Assembly (NCBI GenBank): GCA_903928015.1
Contig: CAIYPF010000030.1
Span: forward strand, 124,001-188,000
Length of the DNA stretch: 64,000 bases
Direction: 5' to 3'
DNA from: an uncultured Gammaproteobacteria bacterium
Lineage (GTDB): Bacteria; Pseudomonadota; Gammaproteobacteria; Pseudomonadales; UBA5518
Shown in pieces: positions 41,323 through 50,086 of the stretch. Under the pieces are notes generated by a model. It was given only the letters and a program-made list of their open reading frames with translations. It did no database searches and was not told where the DNA came from. The position numbers were made by a program, and so were the translations under genes. Numbering within the stretch: the stretch's first letter is position 1; the number at the start of each line of letters is the position of its first letter.

Positions 41323-43466
41323 GCACGCACTATCGCGCCTGTCATCTCTGCGAGGCCATCTGCGGGCTGGAGATACGCGTCGAGGATGGCCGCATCGCCG
41401 GCATCCGGGGCGACTCCGAAGACCCGTTCAGTCATGGCTACATCTGCCCCAAGGCCACCGCGCTCGCCGACATACAGGAAGATCCTGACCGGCTGCGCCG
41501 TCCGCTGCTGCGCGAAGGAAGCACGTGGCGGGAAATCGGCTGGGACGAGGCCTTCGCCCTGGCCGCCGAGCGCCTGCACGCCGTCCGCGCGCAGCACGGT
41601 GCCGATGCAGTAGCGATCTACCGCGGCAATCCCAATGTCCACAACTGGGGATTGATCACGCACGCGAACCACTTCCTGAAGCGCCTCGGCACGCGCAACA
41701 ACTACTCCGCCACCTCGGCCGACCAGTTGCCGCACCACCTCGTGTGCCTGTGGATGTACGGGCACCAGTTCCTGCAGCCGATTCCCGATATCGACCGCTC
41801 GCAGCATCTGCTGCTGATCGGCTACAACCCGATGGCATCGAACGGCAGCATCATGACGGTGCCCGATTTCCGTGGCCGCCTGAAAGCCTTGCAAGCGCGT
41901 GGCGGCAAAATGGTGGTTATCGACCCCCGCCGCACGGAAACCGCAGCCGTGGCAGACGAGCATCACTTCGTGCGGCCGGGCAGCGATGCCTTCCTGCTGC
42001 TCGCACTCCTGCAGGTGATCCTGAGCGATGGCAGCGCGCGCCCTGGCCCGGACGGCGTGGCACTGCGCGGACTGGAATCGCTCCCCGCGCTGCTGGCGCG
42101 CTTCACACCGGAGCTCGCCGGGGAGCGCACGGGTATCGAAGCCGAGACCATCCGCCGCATCGCACGTGATTTCGCGGCAGCCCCGCGGGCCGCATGCCAC
42201 GGCCGCATGGGCGTCTCGACGCAGCGCTTCGGCGCGCTCTGCCAATGGGCGATACAAGTGCTCAACCTCATCACCGGAAACCTCGACCGCGAGGGCGGCA
42301 CGCTGCTCACGCATCCGGCCGTGATGGGCGCAGGCCCCGACGACCGCCAGCGGGGCAGCTTCGGGCGACGGCGCAGCCGCGTCCGCGGCTATCCGGATTT
42401 CAGCGGCGAGTTCCCCGTGGCAGGGCTTGCAGAGGAAATGCTCACGCCCGGCGAGGGGCAGGTGCGCGCACTTGTGACGGTGGCCGGCAACCCCGTGCTG
42501 TCGACACCGAACGGGCCGCGCCTCGATGCTGCGCTCGCCGGACTCGATTTCATGCTTGCCATCGATTTCTACCTGAACGAAACCACCCGGCACGCCACGC
42601 TCATCCTGCCGCCCACGACCTCGCTGGAGCACGATCACTACGACATCGCCTTCCACCGTTTCGCAGTGCGCAACACCACGCGCTACAACGCTCCGGTACT
42701 GCCGAAACCGGAAGGCTCGATGCACGACTGGGAGATTTTTGCAGGCCTCGCAGACGCCGACGCGCGCATCGATGGCGGCTCCGCCCCGGCGGTCGCTTCA
42801 CCGGCGCAGATGCTCGACCTGATGCTGCAATCCGGTCCCTACGGCGCAGCCGCAGGCGACGCGCGCGCACTCAGCCTCGCTGTGCTGGAAGCCGCACCCC
42901 ACGGCATCGATCTGGGGCCGCTCAGACCCTCGCTGCCGCAGCGCCTGTGCACGGAGGACGGTGGCATCGATTGCCTTCCTCCACTGATCCCGGCGGAACT
43001 CGAGCGCCTGTGGCAGGAGCCTGCCGTGCCCGCAGGGCAGTTGCTGCTGATCGGGCGGCGTCACGTGCGCAGCAACAACTCCTGGATGCACAACAGCCAC
43101 AGGCTCACCAAGGGGCCGCGGCGCGATCATCTGCTCGCACACCCCGGGGATCTTGCCGCGCGCGGGATCGCCGATGGTGCAGAGGTGCTGCTCAGCTCAC
43201 GCGTGGGCGAGTTGCGGGTGGTGGTGGAAGCCAGCACGGACATGATGCCGGGCAGCATCTCGCTGCCGCATGGCTGGGGCCACGACAAGGCAGGAACACG
43301 GCTTGGCGTGGCAGCGGCACAGCCGGGCGTGAGCGCGAACGACCTCACAGACGAGTTGTGGCTCGACGAACTCTGCGGCAACGCGGCGCTGAACGGCGTG
43401 CCGGTAGAGATCAGACCTGTCCCAGCGTCTCCCGCACTGCAGTCGCCCGGTCGCTCAGGCGGCTGA
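41319..43466 (+). CDS. Molybdopterin-dependent oxidoreductase (DMSO reductase family), no. 3
   Basis: A 715-residue cytoplasmic molybdopterin protein with a [4Fe-4S] site Cys8-x2-Cys11-x3-Cys15 and Cys43 (CHLCEAICG, YICPK), then YRGNPNVHNWG, GYNPMASNGS and IDPRRTETAA cofactor segments, NPVLSTPNG, and a C-terminal pterin-binding domain (GRRHVRSNNSWMHN, GSISLPHGWGHDKAG). The last of these is found in many stand-alone family members. It is the third such gene in about 26 kb; like the others it lacks partner subunits and a Tat signal. It is translationally coupled to an esterase, so its substrate may be an ester hydrolysis product. The final 56 bases overlap the convergent HDOD gene. Confidence 0.87.
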   Translation: MSTHYRACHLCEAICGLEIRVEDGRIAGIRGDSEDPFSHGYICPKATALADIQEDPDRLRRPLLREGSTWREIGWDEAFALAAERLHAVRAQHGADAVAIYRGNPNVHNWGLITHANHFLKRLGTRNNYSATSADQLPHHLVCLWMYGHQFLQPIPDIDRSQHLLLIGYNPMASNGSIMTVPDFRGRLKALQARGGKMVVIDPRRTETAAVADEHHFVRPGSDAFLLLALLQVILSDGSARPGPDGVALRGLESLPALLARFTPELAGERTGIEAETIRRIARDFAAAPRAACHGRMGVSTQRFGALCQWAIQVLNLITGNLDREGGTLLTHPAVMGAGPDDRQRGSFGRRRSRVRGYPDFSGEFPVAGLAEEMLTPGEGQVRALVTVAGNPVLSTPNGPRLDAALAGLDFMLAIDFYLNETTRHATLILPPTTSLEHDHYDIAFHRFAVRNTTRYNAPVLPKPEGSMHDWEIFAGLADADARIDGGSAPAVASPAQMLDLMLQSGPYGAAAGDARALSLAVLEAAPHGIDLGPLRPSLPQRLCTEDGGIDCLPPLIPAELERLWQEPAVPAGQLLLIGRRHVRSNNSWMHNSHRLTKGPRRDHLLAHPGDLAARGIADGAEVLLSSRVGELRVVVEASTDMMPGSISLPHGWGHDKAGTRLGVAAAQPGVSANDLTDELWLDELCGNAALNGVPVEIRPVPASPALQSPGRSGG

Positions 43467-44244
43467 GGGCCGTCTGGTCCAGGCCCGCATCGCGCATCGA
43501 CTGCATCTGCGCCAGGGCATCGGGCCGCAAGCCGACGGCATCGAGCGTGAGCGCGGCAAGGTCCCGGGCAGCGGCAACCCCGGCCACCAGAGCCGGATTC
43601 CCGGGCGCGCTGGCCGGGTTCTCGAGGCAAGCGATGACCTCGACCACCGGCGCAGGCAAGCGCCAACGGGTGGCGACATCGAGGCCTGCGCGCTGACCGA
43701 ATGTCTGCAGCAGCGAATCGATGTCCGCAAGTGAGGGCGCGGGCTGCGGTGCCGGCCCGAGGATGTCCTGCACGGCCTGCAGCACCACGGGAAGGCCGAT
43801 CTGGTGCAGCAAGCCGCAGAGAAAAGCCCCCTCGAAGGGTTTGCCAAGTGCGTGGTTGATCTCGTGGGACCAGAGCGCCGTGGCCAGGGACTCCTGCCAG
43901 ATCCGCTGGATACGCGCCGCGTACAAGGGCACATGGAAAAGGCGCGGGCCGATGCAGGCCGCGAAGACGACATCGGCCACCGTGCGCATGCCGAGACGGC
44001 CTATCGCCTGCCCCACCGTGAGCACCGGTGCGCCCGCGCGCAGCAGCGGCGCATTGGCGTACTTGACCACATGGCCGGCCAATGACTGGTCACGCCGGAT
44101 GGCATCGGCGAGCGAGTTGATGTCTGCGTCCGGATCGTTGATGACGGCGAGCACCATCGCGGCCACGGAGGGCAGTACGGGCACCGTGAGGCGACGGCCC
44201 ATCAACCGCTCCTCGATCTGTCTGGCGACGTCGTTCAGGTCCAT
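43411..44244 (-). CDS. HDOD-domain signalling protein
   Basis: A 277-residue protein with one HDOD domain, a catalytically inactive relative of HD phosphohydrolases. Visible features are PVLPSVAAMVLAVINDPDADINSLADAIRRDQSLAGHVVKY split over the first 60 residues, VGQAIGRLGMRTVADVVF and FLCGLLHQIGLPVV. Such proteins act in signal transduction and are often found with histidine kinases or cyclic-di-GMP proteins. ATG 44244 is chosen as the first start before the domain. It is convergent with molybdopterin gene no. 3 (56-base overlap) and divergent from a GNAT gene. Confidence 0.88.
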   Translation of the reverse strand: MDLNDVARQIEERLMGRRLTVPVLPSVAAMVLAVINDPDADINSLADAIRRDQSLAGHVVKYANAPLLRAGAPVLTVGQAIGRLGMRTVADVVFAACIGPRLFHVPLYAARIQRIWQESLATALWSHEINHALGKPFEGAFLCGLLHQIGLPVVLQAVQDILGPAPQPAPSLADIDSLLQTFGQRAGLDVATRWRLPAPVVEVIACLENPASAPGNPALVAGVAAARDLAALTLDAVGLRPDALAQMQSMRDAGLDQTALSRLSDRATAVRETLGQV

Positions 44245-44352
44245 CGTTCTCCCTGGCGGCAAGCTCCGGGCGATCAACCCGGACCTGCAATTGCGCTGGT
44301 GCGCGGATTGGGCTATCTCAGGGTCTTCCAAGACCGGTTCACGGAGCCGCGC

Positions 44353-44919
44353 GTGCCCTCGTCAGACAACAATGTTCCCGACCTGAGACTTCGCTCACCG
44401 ACTCCGCAAGACGCCAAGGCGTTCCTGTCGGCCGTGACACGGAGCCGCAGATTGCACGCGGGTCGTGTTTCTCCGCCGGACACACGCGAACTCTACCGGA
44501 CATGGATGGAGCGCATTACCGACGGCAGTTATATAGGCCATCTGCTGGTCGACCGCGACGATACACTGCTCGGCGTGGTCAACCTGAGCGAGGTCATTCG
44601 CGGAGGCTACCAGAGTGCCTACCTCGGCTACTACGTGTTCGCGGGCAACGAATGCCGGGGCGTGATGAGCCGGGGACTGCGGATGGTACTGCCGAGGGTC
44701 TTCGGCCAGCACCGGCTGCACCGCATCGAAGCGTCCATACAGCCGGGGAACATCGCTTCGCGGCGGCTGGTCGAGAACCTGGGATTCCGGCTGGAGGGCG
44801 TCGCGGTGCGCAGCGTCAAGATCGGCGGGCGCTGGCGGGATCACGAGCGCTGGGCCCTCACCGTCGAGGAATGGCGCGACATGGCGCCACAACGCCGCAC
44901 AACGGCCTGGAGATACTGA
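44353..44919 (+). CDS. RimJ/RimL-type GNAT acetyltransferase
   Basis: A 188-residue acetyltransferase of the ribosomal-protein-alanine type: LRLRSPTPQDAKAFLSAV, LLGVVNLSEVIRGGYQSAYLG, the acetyl-CoA turn GNECRGVMSRGLRMVL, and HRIEASIQPGNIASRRLVENLGFRLEG. It may acetylate protein N-termini or small molecules. I chose GTG 44353 because GGAG lies 6 bases upstream; an alternative GTG at 44299 adds 18 residues with no clear ribosome-binding site. Its stop shares one base with the next start (TGATG, 44917-44921), coupling it to yaeQ. Confidence 0.83.
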   Translation: MPSSDNNVPDLRLRSPTPQDAKAFLSAVTRSRRLHAGRVSPPDTRELYRTWMERITDGSYIGHLLVDRDDTLLGVVNLSEVIRGGYQSAYLGYYVFAGNECRGVMSRGLRMVLPRVFGQHRLHRIEASIQPGNIASRRLVENLGFRLEGVAVRSVKIGGRWRDHERWALTVEEWRDMAPQRRTTAWRY

Positions 44920-45461
44920 TGGCACTGGGCGCGACCATTCACCGGGCCGAACTCGAACTCGCTGACATCGACCGCGGCGTCTACGGCAGCCACACGCTCA
45001 CGCTGGCACGGCACCCCTCCGAAACGGAAGAGCGGCTCATGCTGCGCCTGCTCGCATGGGCAATGTTCTCGGACCAGGACCTCGAATTCGGGCGCGGCAT
45101 CTCCACCGAGGAAGACCCCGACCTCTGGCTGCGCCGTCCCGACGGCACCATCGAACTCTGGATCGAGATGGGCCTGCCCGAGGAAAAACGCCTGCGCCGT
45201 GCGGCAGGACGAGCGCGACAGGTCATCGTGTTTGCCTCCGGCGGCCGCTCCGTGCCGCCCTGGTGGGCACGTCAGGGCGAGGGCCTGCGGCGCATCGAAC
45301 GGCTGCGGGTGCTGGAAATCCCGCAGGAGCAGTCGAAGGCGCTGGCAGCGCTGTGCTCCCGCAACATGCGGCTTCACTGCACGATTCAGGAGGGGCAGGT
45401 GCTGGTGGGAGACGCCACGCAGTCGGTGCTGATCGTGCCGGAGTGCCTGCATCCCCATTGA
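44919..45461 (+). CDS. yaeQ: YaeQ family protein
   Basis: A 180-residue protein matching YaeQ: MALGATIHRAELELADIDRGVYGSHTLTLARHPSETEERLMLRLLA at the N-terminus (long stretch split here by its motifs), FGRGISTEEDPDLW and WIEMGLPEEKRLRRAAGRA. YaeQ has a restriction-endonuclease-like fold and was once proposed as an RfaH suppressor; its role is unclear. It is translationally coupled to the preceding GNAT gene and lies 53 bases ahead of an acyl-CoA dehydrogenase gene, so it may head or share the long operon to 52975. Confidence 0.9.
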   Translation: MALGATIHRAELELADIDRGVYGSHTLTLARHPSETEERLMLRLLAWAMFSDQDLEFGRGISTEEDPDLWLRRPDGTIELWIEMGLPEEKRLRRAAGRARQVIVFASGGRSVPPWWARQGEGLRRIERLRVLEIPQEQSKALAALCSRNMRLHCTIQEGQVLVGDATQSVLIVPECLHPH

Positions 45462-45514
45462 TCGGCATCCGCCGGACGGGGGAAGATGCCGCGCCGCAGC
45501 CCGGAGAAACGCGC

Positions 45515-46717
45515 GTGGACATACGATTCAGCCCGCAGGAAACCGCATTCCAGGAGGAAGTCCGTCGCTTCCTCGCCGATGAATACCCCGCCGACATCCG
45601 CAGAAAGATGCAGGGAGGCCTGCAACTCGAGCGGGAAGATCACGTGCGCTGGCAGCAACTGCTCGCACGCCGCGGCTGGGCCGGTGTGAACTGGCCGGTC
45701 GAGCACGGCGGCACCGGCTGGACGCCCGTCCAGAAATACATCTTCTCCACCGAGTGCGCGCTGGCGCACACGCCACGCATCGTGCCCTTCGGCCTCGGCA
45801 TGGTGGGTCCGGTGATCTACACCTTCGGCACCGAGGAGCAGAAAGCGCGCTTCCTGCCCGACATCCTCGCGAGCCGCGTGTGGTGGTGCCAGGGATACTC
45901 CGAGCCGAACTCGGGCTCGGACCTCGCATCGCTGCAGACGCGCGCGGTGCGCGACGGCGAGCACTACGTGGTGAACGGCACCAAGACCTGGACGACCATG
46001 GCCCAGTGGGCGGAGTGGATCTTCTGCCTGGTGCGCACCGGCGGGCCGGAACTGAAACCGCAGGCGGGCATCAGCTTCCTGCTGATCGACATGAAGACGC
46101 CCGGCGTGCGGGTCTCTCCGATCCGTCTTCTGGACGGCACGCCGGAGGTGAACGAGGTGCACTTCGAGGACGTGCGCGTGCCGGTGGAAAACCTGATCGG
46201 CGAGGAAAACCGCGGCTGGACCTGCGCCAAGTACCTGCTCACGCACGAGCGCACCGGCATCGCGCAGGTGGCACGTTCACGGGTGCGGATCGCGGAACTG
46301 CGCAAGCTCGCGGCACAGACGCCGGCAGGCAGCGGAGGCTCGCTGCTCGAGGACGCGTTCTTCCTGCGCCGCCTCGCGGAACTTGAAACCGAGCTCATCG
46401 CCCTCGAGTACACCGAGCTGCGCACCCTCGCCAACCTGAGCGCGGGCAAATCACCCGGGCCCGCTTCGTCGATCCTGAAGATCAAGGGCACAGAGGTGGC
46501 GCAGGCGCTGGACGAGTTCTTCGTCGAAGTGGCCGGTCTGCACGCCCTGCCCTGCGTGCCGGAACAGTTCCGGGAGGGCTTCACGGGAGATCACGTGGGT
46601 CCCGGCACGCTCGCGGCAGCGGCGGGCGTCTACCTGAACAACCGCAAGGCCTCGATCTACGGCGGCTCGAACGAGATCCAGCGCAACATCATCGCCAAGG
46701 AAGTACTGGGGCTCTAG
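45515..46717 (+). CDS. Acyl-CoA dehydrogenase, large-type subunit of a likely heteromeric pair
   Basis: A 400-residue flavoprotein of the acyl-CoA dehydrogenase family. FAD/substrate segments are QGYSEPNSGSDLASL, NGTKTWTTMAQWAEW, HERTGIAQVARSR and the C-terminal YGGSNEIQRNIIAKEVLGL. The GTG start at 45515 is chosen for the GGAG about 9 bases upstream and the normal N-terminus DIRFSPQETAFQEEV; the frame is open upstream through yaeQ. A second, shorter family member follows after 45 bases. In steroid degraders such adjacent pairs (ChsE4-ChsE5, ChsE1-ChsE2, IpdE1-IpdE2) form alpha2beta2 enzymes that desaturate steroid side-chain or ring-derived CoA esters. The exact substrate is not deducible. 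Confidence 0.88.
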   Translation: MDIRFSPQETAFQEEVRRFLADEYPADIRRKMQGGLQLEREDHVRWQQLLARRGWAGVNWPVEHGGTGWTPVQKYIFSTECALAHTPRIVPFGLGMVGPVIYTFGTEEQKARFLPDILASRVWWCQGYSEPNSGSDLASLQTRAVRDGEHYVVNGTKTWTTMAQWAEWIFCLVRTGGPELKPQAGISFLLIDMKTPGVRVSPIRLLDGTPEVNEVHFEDVRVPVENLIGEENRGWTCAKYLLTHERTGIAQVARSRVRIAELRKLAAQTPAGSGGSLLEDAFFLRRLAELETELIALEYTELRTLANLSAGKSPGPASSILKIKGTEVAQALDEFFVEVAGLHALPCVPEQFREGFTGDHVGPGTLAAAAGVYLNNRKASIYGGSNEIQRNIIAKEVLGL

Positions 46718-46762
46718 GCGCCCGGCACCTCGGCATCGCACAGCAGGACAGGCAGCACACAC

Positions 46763-47884
46763 ATGGACTTCGATTACAGCGACGAGCAGCAACTCCTGCG
46801 CGACAGCGTCGCGCGCTTCGTGCGTGAGGAGTACGCCTTCGATGCGCGCAAGCGTCTGATCGCCTCGGGCCAGGCCTTCTCGGCGTCGCACTGGTCGCTC
46901 TTCGCCGAGCTGGGCTGGCTGGCGGTACCGCTGCCGGAATCCTGCGGCGGACTGGACGGCAGCGCCGTCGACAACGCGATCATCCTCGAGGAGTTCGGAC
47001 GGGGCCTGGTGCTTGAGCCCTGGATTCCCACGCTGACCCTCGGCGCTGGCGCCATCGCGGCACTCGGCTCGCCCGCGCAGCAGCAGGCACTGCTTGCGCG
47101 CGTGGTGGCCGGCGAACTGCAGCTCGCACTGGCCCACTTCGAGTCAGCGGCCCGCTACGACGCCACCGCCATCGCAACCCGGGCGCTGCGCCACGCCGAC
47201 CACTGGCAACTCGACGGCGGCAAATGCGTGGTGCTGAACGCGCCTGCTGCGGACCTGCTGCTGGTCAGCGCCCGCGAGGCATCCGGCGGCGTGGCTGTTT
47301 TCCTCGTGGAACCCGGCACGCCCGGGCTGCGGATGCAGCCTTACCGCAACATCGACGGCACCATGGCAGCAGAACTGCTGCTCGAGGGCCTGCGTCTGCC
47401 CGTCGACGCCCGCCTCGGCGATCAGCCCGACGCCCTGCCAGCGCTCGGCATCCTGCACGACCGTGCCGCGCTCCTCGCCTGCGCGGAGGCCGTGGGCGCG
47501 ATGGCCGTGCTGCTGCAGAAAACCGTGGAATACACCCGGACGCGGCGACAGTTCGGCGTGGCCATCGGCAGCTTCCAGGCGCTGCAGCATCGCATGGCGG
47601 ACATGTTCATCGAGGTGGAGCAGTCGCGTTCGATCCTGATGATGGCGCTGCTCACCGCCGACAGCAGCGGTGATATCCCGCGAGCGGTTTCTGCCGCCAA
47701 GAGCCGCATCGGCCGCGCCGCCCGCAAGGTCGGGCAGGAAGCCATACAGCTGCATGGCGGCATCGGCGTCACCGAGGATCTCGACGTGGGCCACTACGTG
47801 AAGCGTCTCATCGCCATCGAAGCGCTGTTCGGCAACAGTGACTGGCATCTGCGGCGCTTCGGATCGGCCGGACATGCTGCCTGA
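46763..47884 (+). CDS. Acyl-CoA dehydrogenase, small-type subunit of a likely heteromeric pair
   Basis: A 373-residue acyl-CoA dehydrogenase family protein, shorter and more diverged than its neighbour. The N-terminal helix domain starts DFDYSDEQQLLRDSVARF; the flavin region is weak (LALAHFESAARYDA replaces the usual T-E-x-x-GSD pattern), while the C-terminal domain is intact (YTRTRRQFGVAIGSFQALQHRMADM, AIQLHGGIGVTEDLDVGHYVKR). This asymmetry, with one subunit lacking a full FAD/substrate site, is what is known for alpha2beta2 steroid acyl-CoA dehydrogenases. Its stop overlaps the amidase start by 11 bases. Confidence 0.86.
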   Translation: MDFDYSDEQQLLRDSVARFVREEYAFDARKRLIASGQAFSASHWSLFAELGWLAVPLPESCGGLDGSAVDNAIILEEFGRGLVLEPWIPTLTLGAGAIAALGSPAQQQALLARVVAGELQLALAHFESAARYDATAIATRALRHADHWQLDGGKCVVLNAPAADLLLVSAREASGGVAVFLVEPGTPGLRMQPYRNIDGTMAAELLLEGLRLPVDARLGDQPDALPALGILHDRAALLACAEAVGAMAVLLQKTVEYTRTRRQFGVAIGSFQALQHRMADMFIEVEQSRSILMMALLTADSSGDIPRAVSAAKSRIGRAARKVGQEAIQLHGGIGVTEDLDVGHYVKRLIAIEALFGNSDWHLRRFGSAGHAA

Positions 47885-49445
47885 TCCTGCCGCAAGGCCA
47901 GCGGAGCCCACTCTCGCGCGCCGGGATGTGCTGCGTGCGGCGCTGGTGCTTGCGGGCGGCGCACTGCTCTACCCGCCTGCCGCGGCGGCAGCGGGTGTCT
48001 CGCGCCGGGCCGTCAGGGACTATCTGCGCGAGGACGCGACCGGACTCGCCGCACTGGTGCGCAGCCGCAAGGTGAGCGCGGCCGAGCTTCTGGAGATCGC
48101 CATCGCGCGCACCGAGGCCGTGGATCCGCACATCAACGCGGTCGTGCAGCGGCACTTCGAACTCGCCCGCAAGGCCGTCGCCAACGCCCCCCTCGATGCC
48201 CCGCTCGCCGGGGTGCCCTGGCTTCTGAAGGACCTCAACGTGCAGATGGCCGGCACGCAGACCAGCAACGGCTCGCGCTTCTTCGCCGGCCGCGTGTCCA
48301 GCGCAGACTCCACGGTGGTGGAGCGTTACCGAGCGGCGGGGCTGGTGTGCTTCGGCAAGAGCGCCGCGCCCGAAATGGGCCGCACCGTGACCACCGAGTC
48401 CAGCCTGCACGGCGCGACGCGCAACCCCTGGAACAGGGAGTACTCCAGCGGCGGGAGTTCCGGAGGGGCCTCCGCCGCCGTCGCGGCGGGCATTCTCCCG
48501 GCCGCGCATGCCACCGACGGCGGCGGCTCGATCCGCATCCCGGCAGCGCTCTGTGGGCTCTTCGGCCTCAAGCCCACGCGCCTTCGCACCCCCAACGGGC
48601 CGGGGCGCACGGAGGGCTGGGGCGGGCTCTCGGTGGGTCATGCCGTGACGCGCAGCGTGCGCGACAGCGCGCTCATCCTCGATATCAGCCAGGGGCCGGA
48701 GCCGGGCGCCGCGTACTGGCCGCCGCCACCGGCAGGCAACTACGTTGACGAGCTCGGGCGCCCGCCAGGGCAGCTGAGGATCGGGCTGCTCCGGGCATCG
48801 CCGCTGGGCTCACCCGTGGACCCGGACTGCCTTGCCGCGGTGGATGCCGCAGCAGCGCTGTGCCAGTCGCTGGGCCACCACATCACGGACTTCAGCCTGC
48901 CTGGCGGTGGGCTCGAACTGATGATGGCCTTCGGGGCACTGGTGGGAGCGGGCTTTGCCACGGCGGTCCGCGAGCGCGCCCTCGAACTGGGCCGTGAGCC
49001 CGGCGCCGATGATCTGGAGGCCGTGAACCTGGCTGGCTACCGTCGGGCCTCGGCCATGTCGGCCATCGACCTTGAACTCGCCCGGCAGGCGGTGCACCGC
49101 TTCGGCTTCACGATGCACCATGCCATGCAGGACGTCGACATCATCCTCAGCCCGGTCACGGCCCGCGCCACCTGGACGTTGGGGACCATGAGCCTCTCGC
49201 AGCCACCTGCAGAGTTCTATCAACACCTCGCGGGCACCAGCGACTTCACCGCCCTGTACAACATGAGCGGGCAGCCGGCGATGTCGGTGCCGCTTCATAC
49301 CGGCAGCAAGGGATTGCCGGTTGGCGCCATGTTCGGCGCCCGCTATGGCGATGAAAAAACCCTGTTCAGGCTGGCAGCGCAGCTGGAACAAGCCGCTCCA
49401 TGGGCGGGGCGACTGAGCCCACCAATGCGGGATGCCCTCTCATGA
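47874..49445 (+). CDS. Tat-exported amidase-signature hydrolase
   Basis: A 523-residue amidase. The N-terminus has a twin-arginine motif and hydrophobic stretch (LARRDVLRAALVLAGGALLY, cleavage likely near AAAAAG), so export of the folded enzyme is expected. The Ser-cisSer-Lys triad is Lys119 (PWLLKD), Ser195 (SSGGSSGG) and Ser219 (DGGGSIRIPA). The family cleaves amide bonds of carboxamides, and also some esters and nylon oligomers; the substrate is unknown. ATG 47874 overlaps the upstream stop by 11 bases, and its stop overlaps the next start by 4 (ATGA), placing it inside the operon. Confidence 0.9.
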   Translation: MLPDPAARPAEPTLARRDVLRAALVLAGGALLYPPAAAAAGVSRRAVRDYLREDATGLAALVRSRKVSAAELLEIAIARTEAVDPHINAVVQRHFELARKAVANAPLDAPLAGVPWLLKDLNVQMAGTQTSNGSRFFAGRVSSADSTVVERYRAAGLVCFGKSAAPEMGRTVTTESSLHGATRNPWNREYSSGGSSGGASAAVAAGILPAAHATDGGGSIRIPAALCGLFGLKPTRLRTPNGPGRTEGWGGLSVGHAVTRSVRDSALILDISQGPEPGAAYWPPPPAGNYVDELGRPPGQLRIGLLRASPLGSPVDPDCLAAVDAAAALCQSLGHHITDFSLPGGGLELMMAFGALVGAGFATAVRERALELGREPGADDLEAVNLAGYRRASAMSAIDLELARQAVHRFGFTMHHAMQDVDIILSPVTARATWTLGTMSLSQPPAEFYQHLAGTSDFTALYNMSGQPAMSVPLHTGSKGLPVGAMFGARYGDEKTLFRLAAQLEQAAPWAGRLSPPMRDALS

Positions 49446-50086
49446 AACAGTCTGTGACAGCTGTCTTATATCTTTTATTTTCAGTGCTTTACACGGCATT
49501 GTTCAGCCATGAAACGAGCTTTTTGGGGGCCGCCATCAAGGTCGCCCCGATACTCCTGCTGGCCGCTTCAGCCTGGCGCTGGGCCGATGCGGGTTGGCGC
49601 CGCGCCCTGACGGCAGCCTTGCTGTTCTCGGCGCTCGGGGATCTGCTTCTGGCATTGAACGGGCTGATGGGCGATCTGTTCATCGCCGGGCTGGGCAGCT
49701 TCCTGCTGGGCCAGATCCTGTACGCCAGCGTGTTCTGGCGGCACCCCTCCCCCGACCGGTGGCGCCGCTGGCTGGTGCTTGCTTACCTGCCCTGCGGCGC
49801 AGTGCTCTCCTGGCAGATGATCCCCGCCAGCGGCAACCTCGCCCTGCCGGTCGGACTGTACCTGCTCGGCATAAGCGCCATGATCACCGGAGCCGCCCTC
49901 ACGGACCGCCCGCTGCTGCTCTTTGCCGGGGCACTCTGCTTTGCGGTTTCAGACGGCCTGCTCGCCACCGACAGATTCCTGCAGCCGGTGCCTGCCGCCG
50001 GCATCCTCATCATGGGCACCTACTATCTGGCGCAGGGCCTGATCTGCGTCGGCGCCCTGCAAGCACCCCGGAGACACGCCGCATGA
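49442..50086 (+). CDS. YhhN/TMEM86-family membrane protein (lysoplasmalogenase-like)
   Basis: A 214-residue protein with about eight hydrophobic segments. Two short motifs each with a conserved acidic residue mark the family: FSALGDLLLAL and CFAVSDGLLATDRFL, with NxxMGD-like spacing between. Human TMEM86B of this family hydrolyses lysoplasmalogens; the bacterial role is less clear. The first codons are A/T-rich compared with the rest of the window. It overlaps the amidase stop (ATGA, 49442-49445) and the next gene start (ATGA, 50083-50086). Confidence 0.82.
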   Translation: MKQSVTAVLYLLFSVLYTALFSHETSFLGAAIKVAPILLLAASAWRWADAGWRRALTAALLFSALGDLLLALNGLMGDLFIAGLGSFLLGQILYASVFWRHPSPDRWRRWLVLAYLPCGAVLSWQMIPASGNLALPVGLYLLGISAMITGAALTDRPLLLFAGALCFAVSDGLLATDRFLQPVPAAGILIMGTYYLAQGLICVGALQAPRRHAA

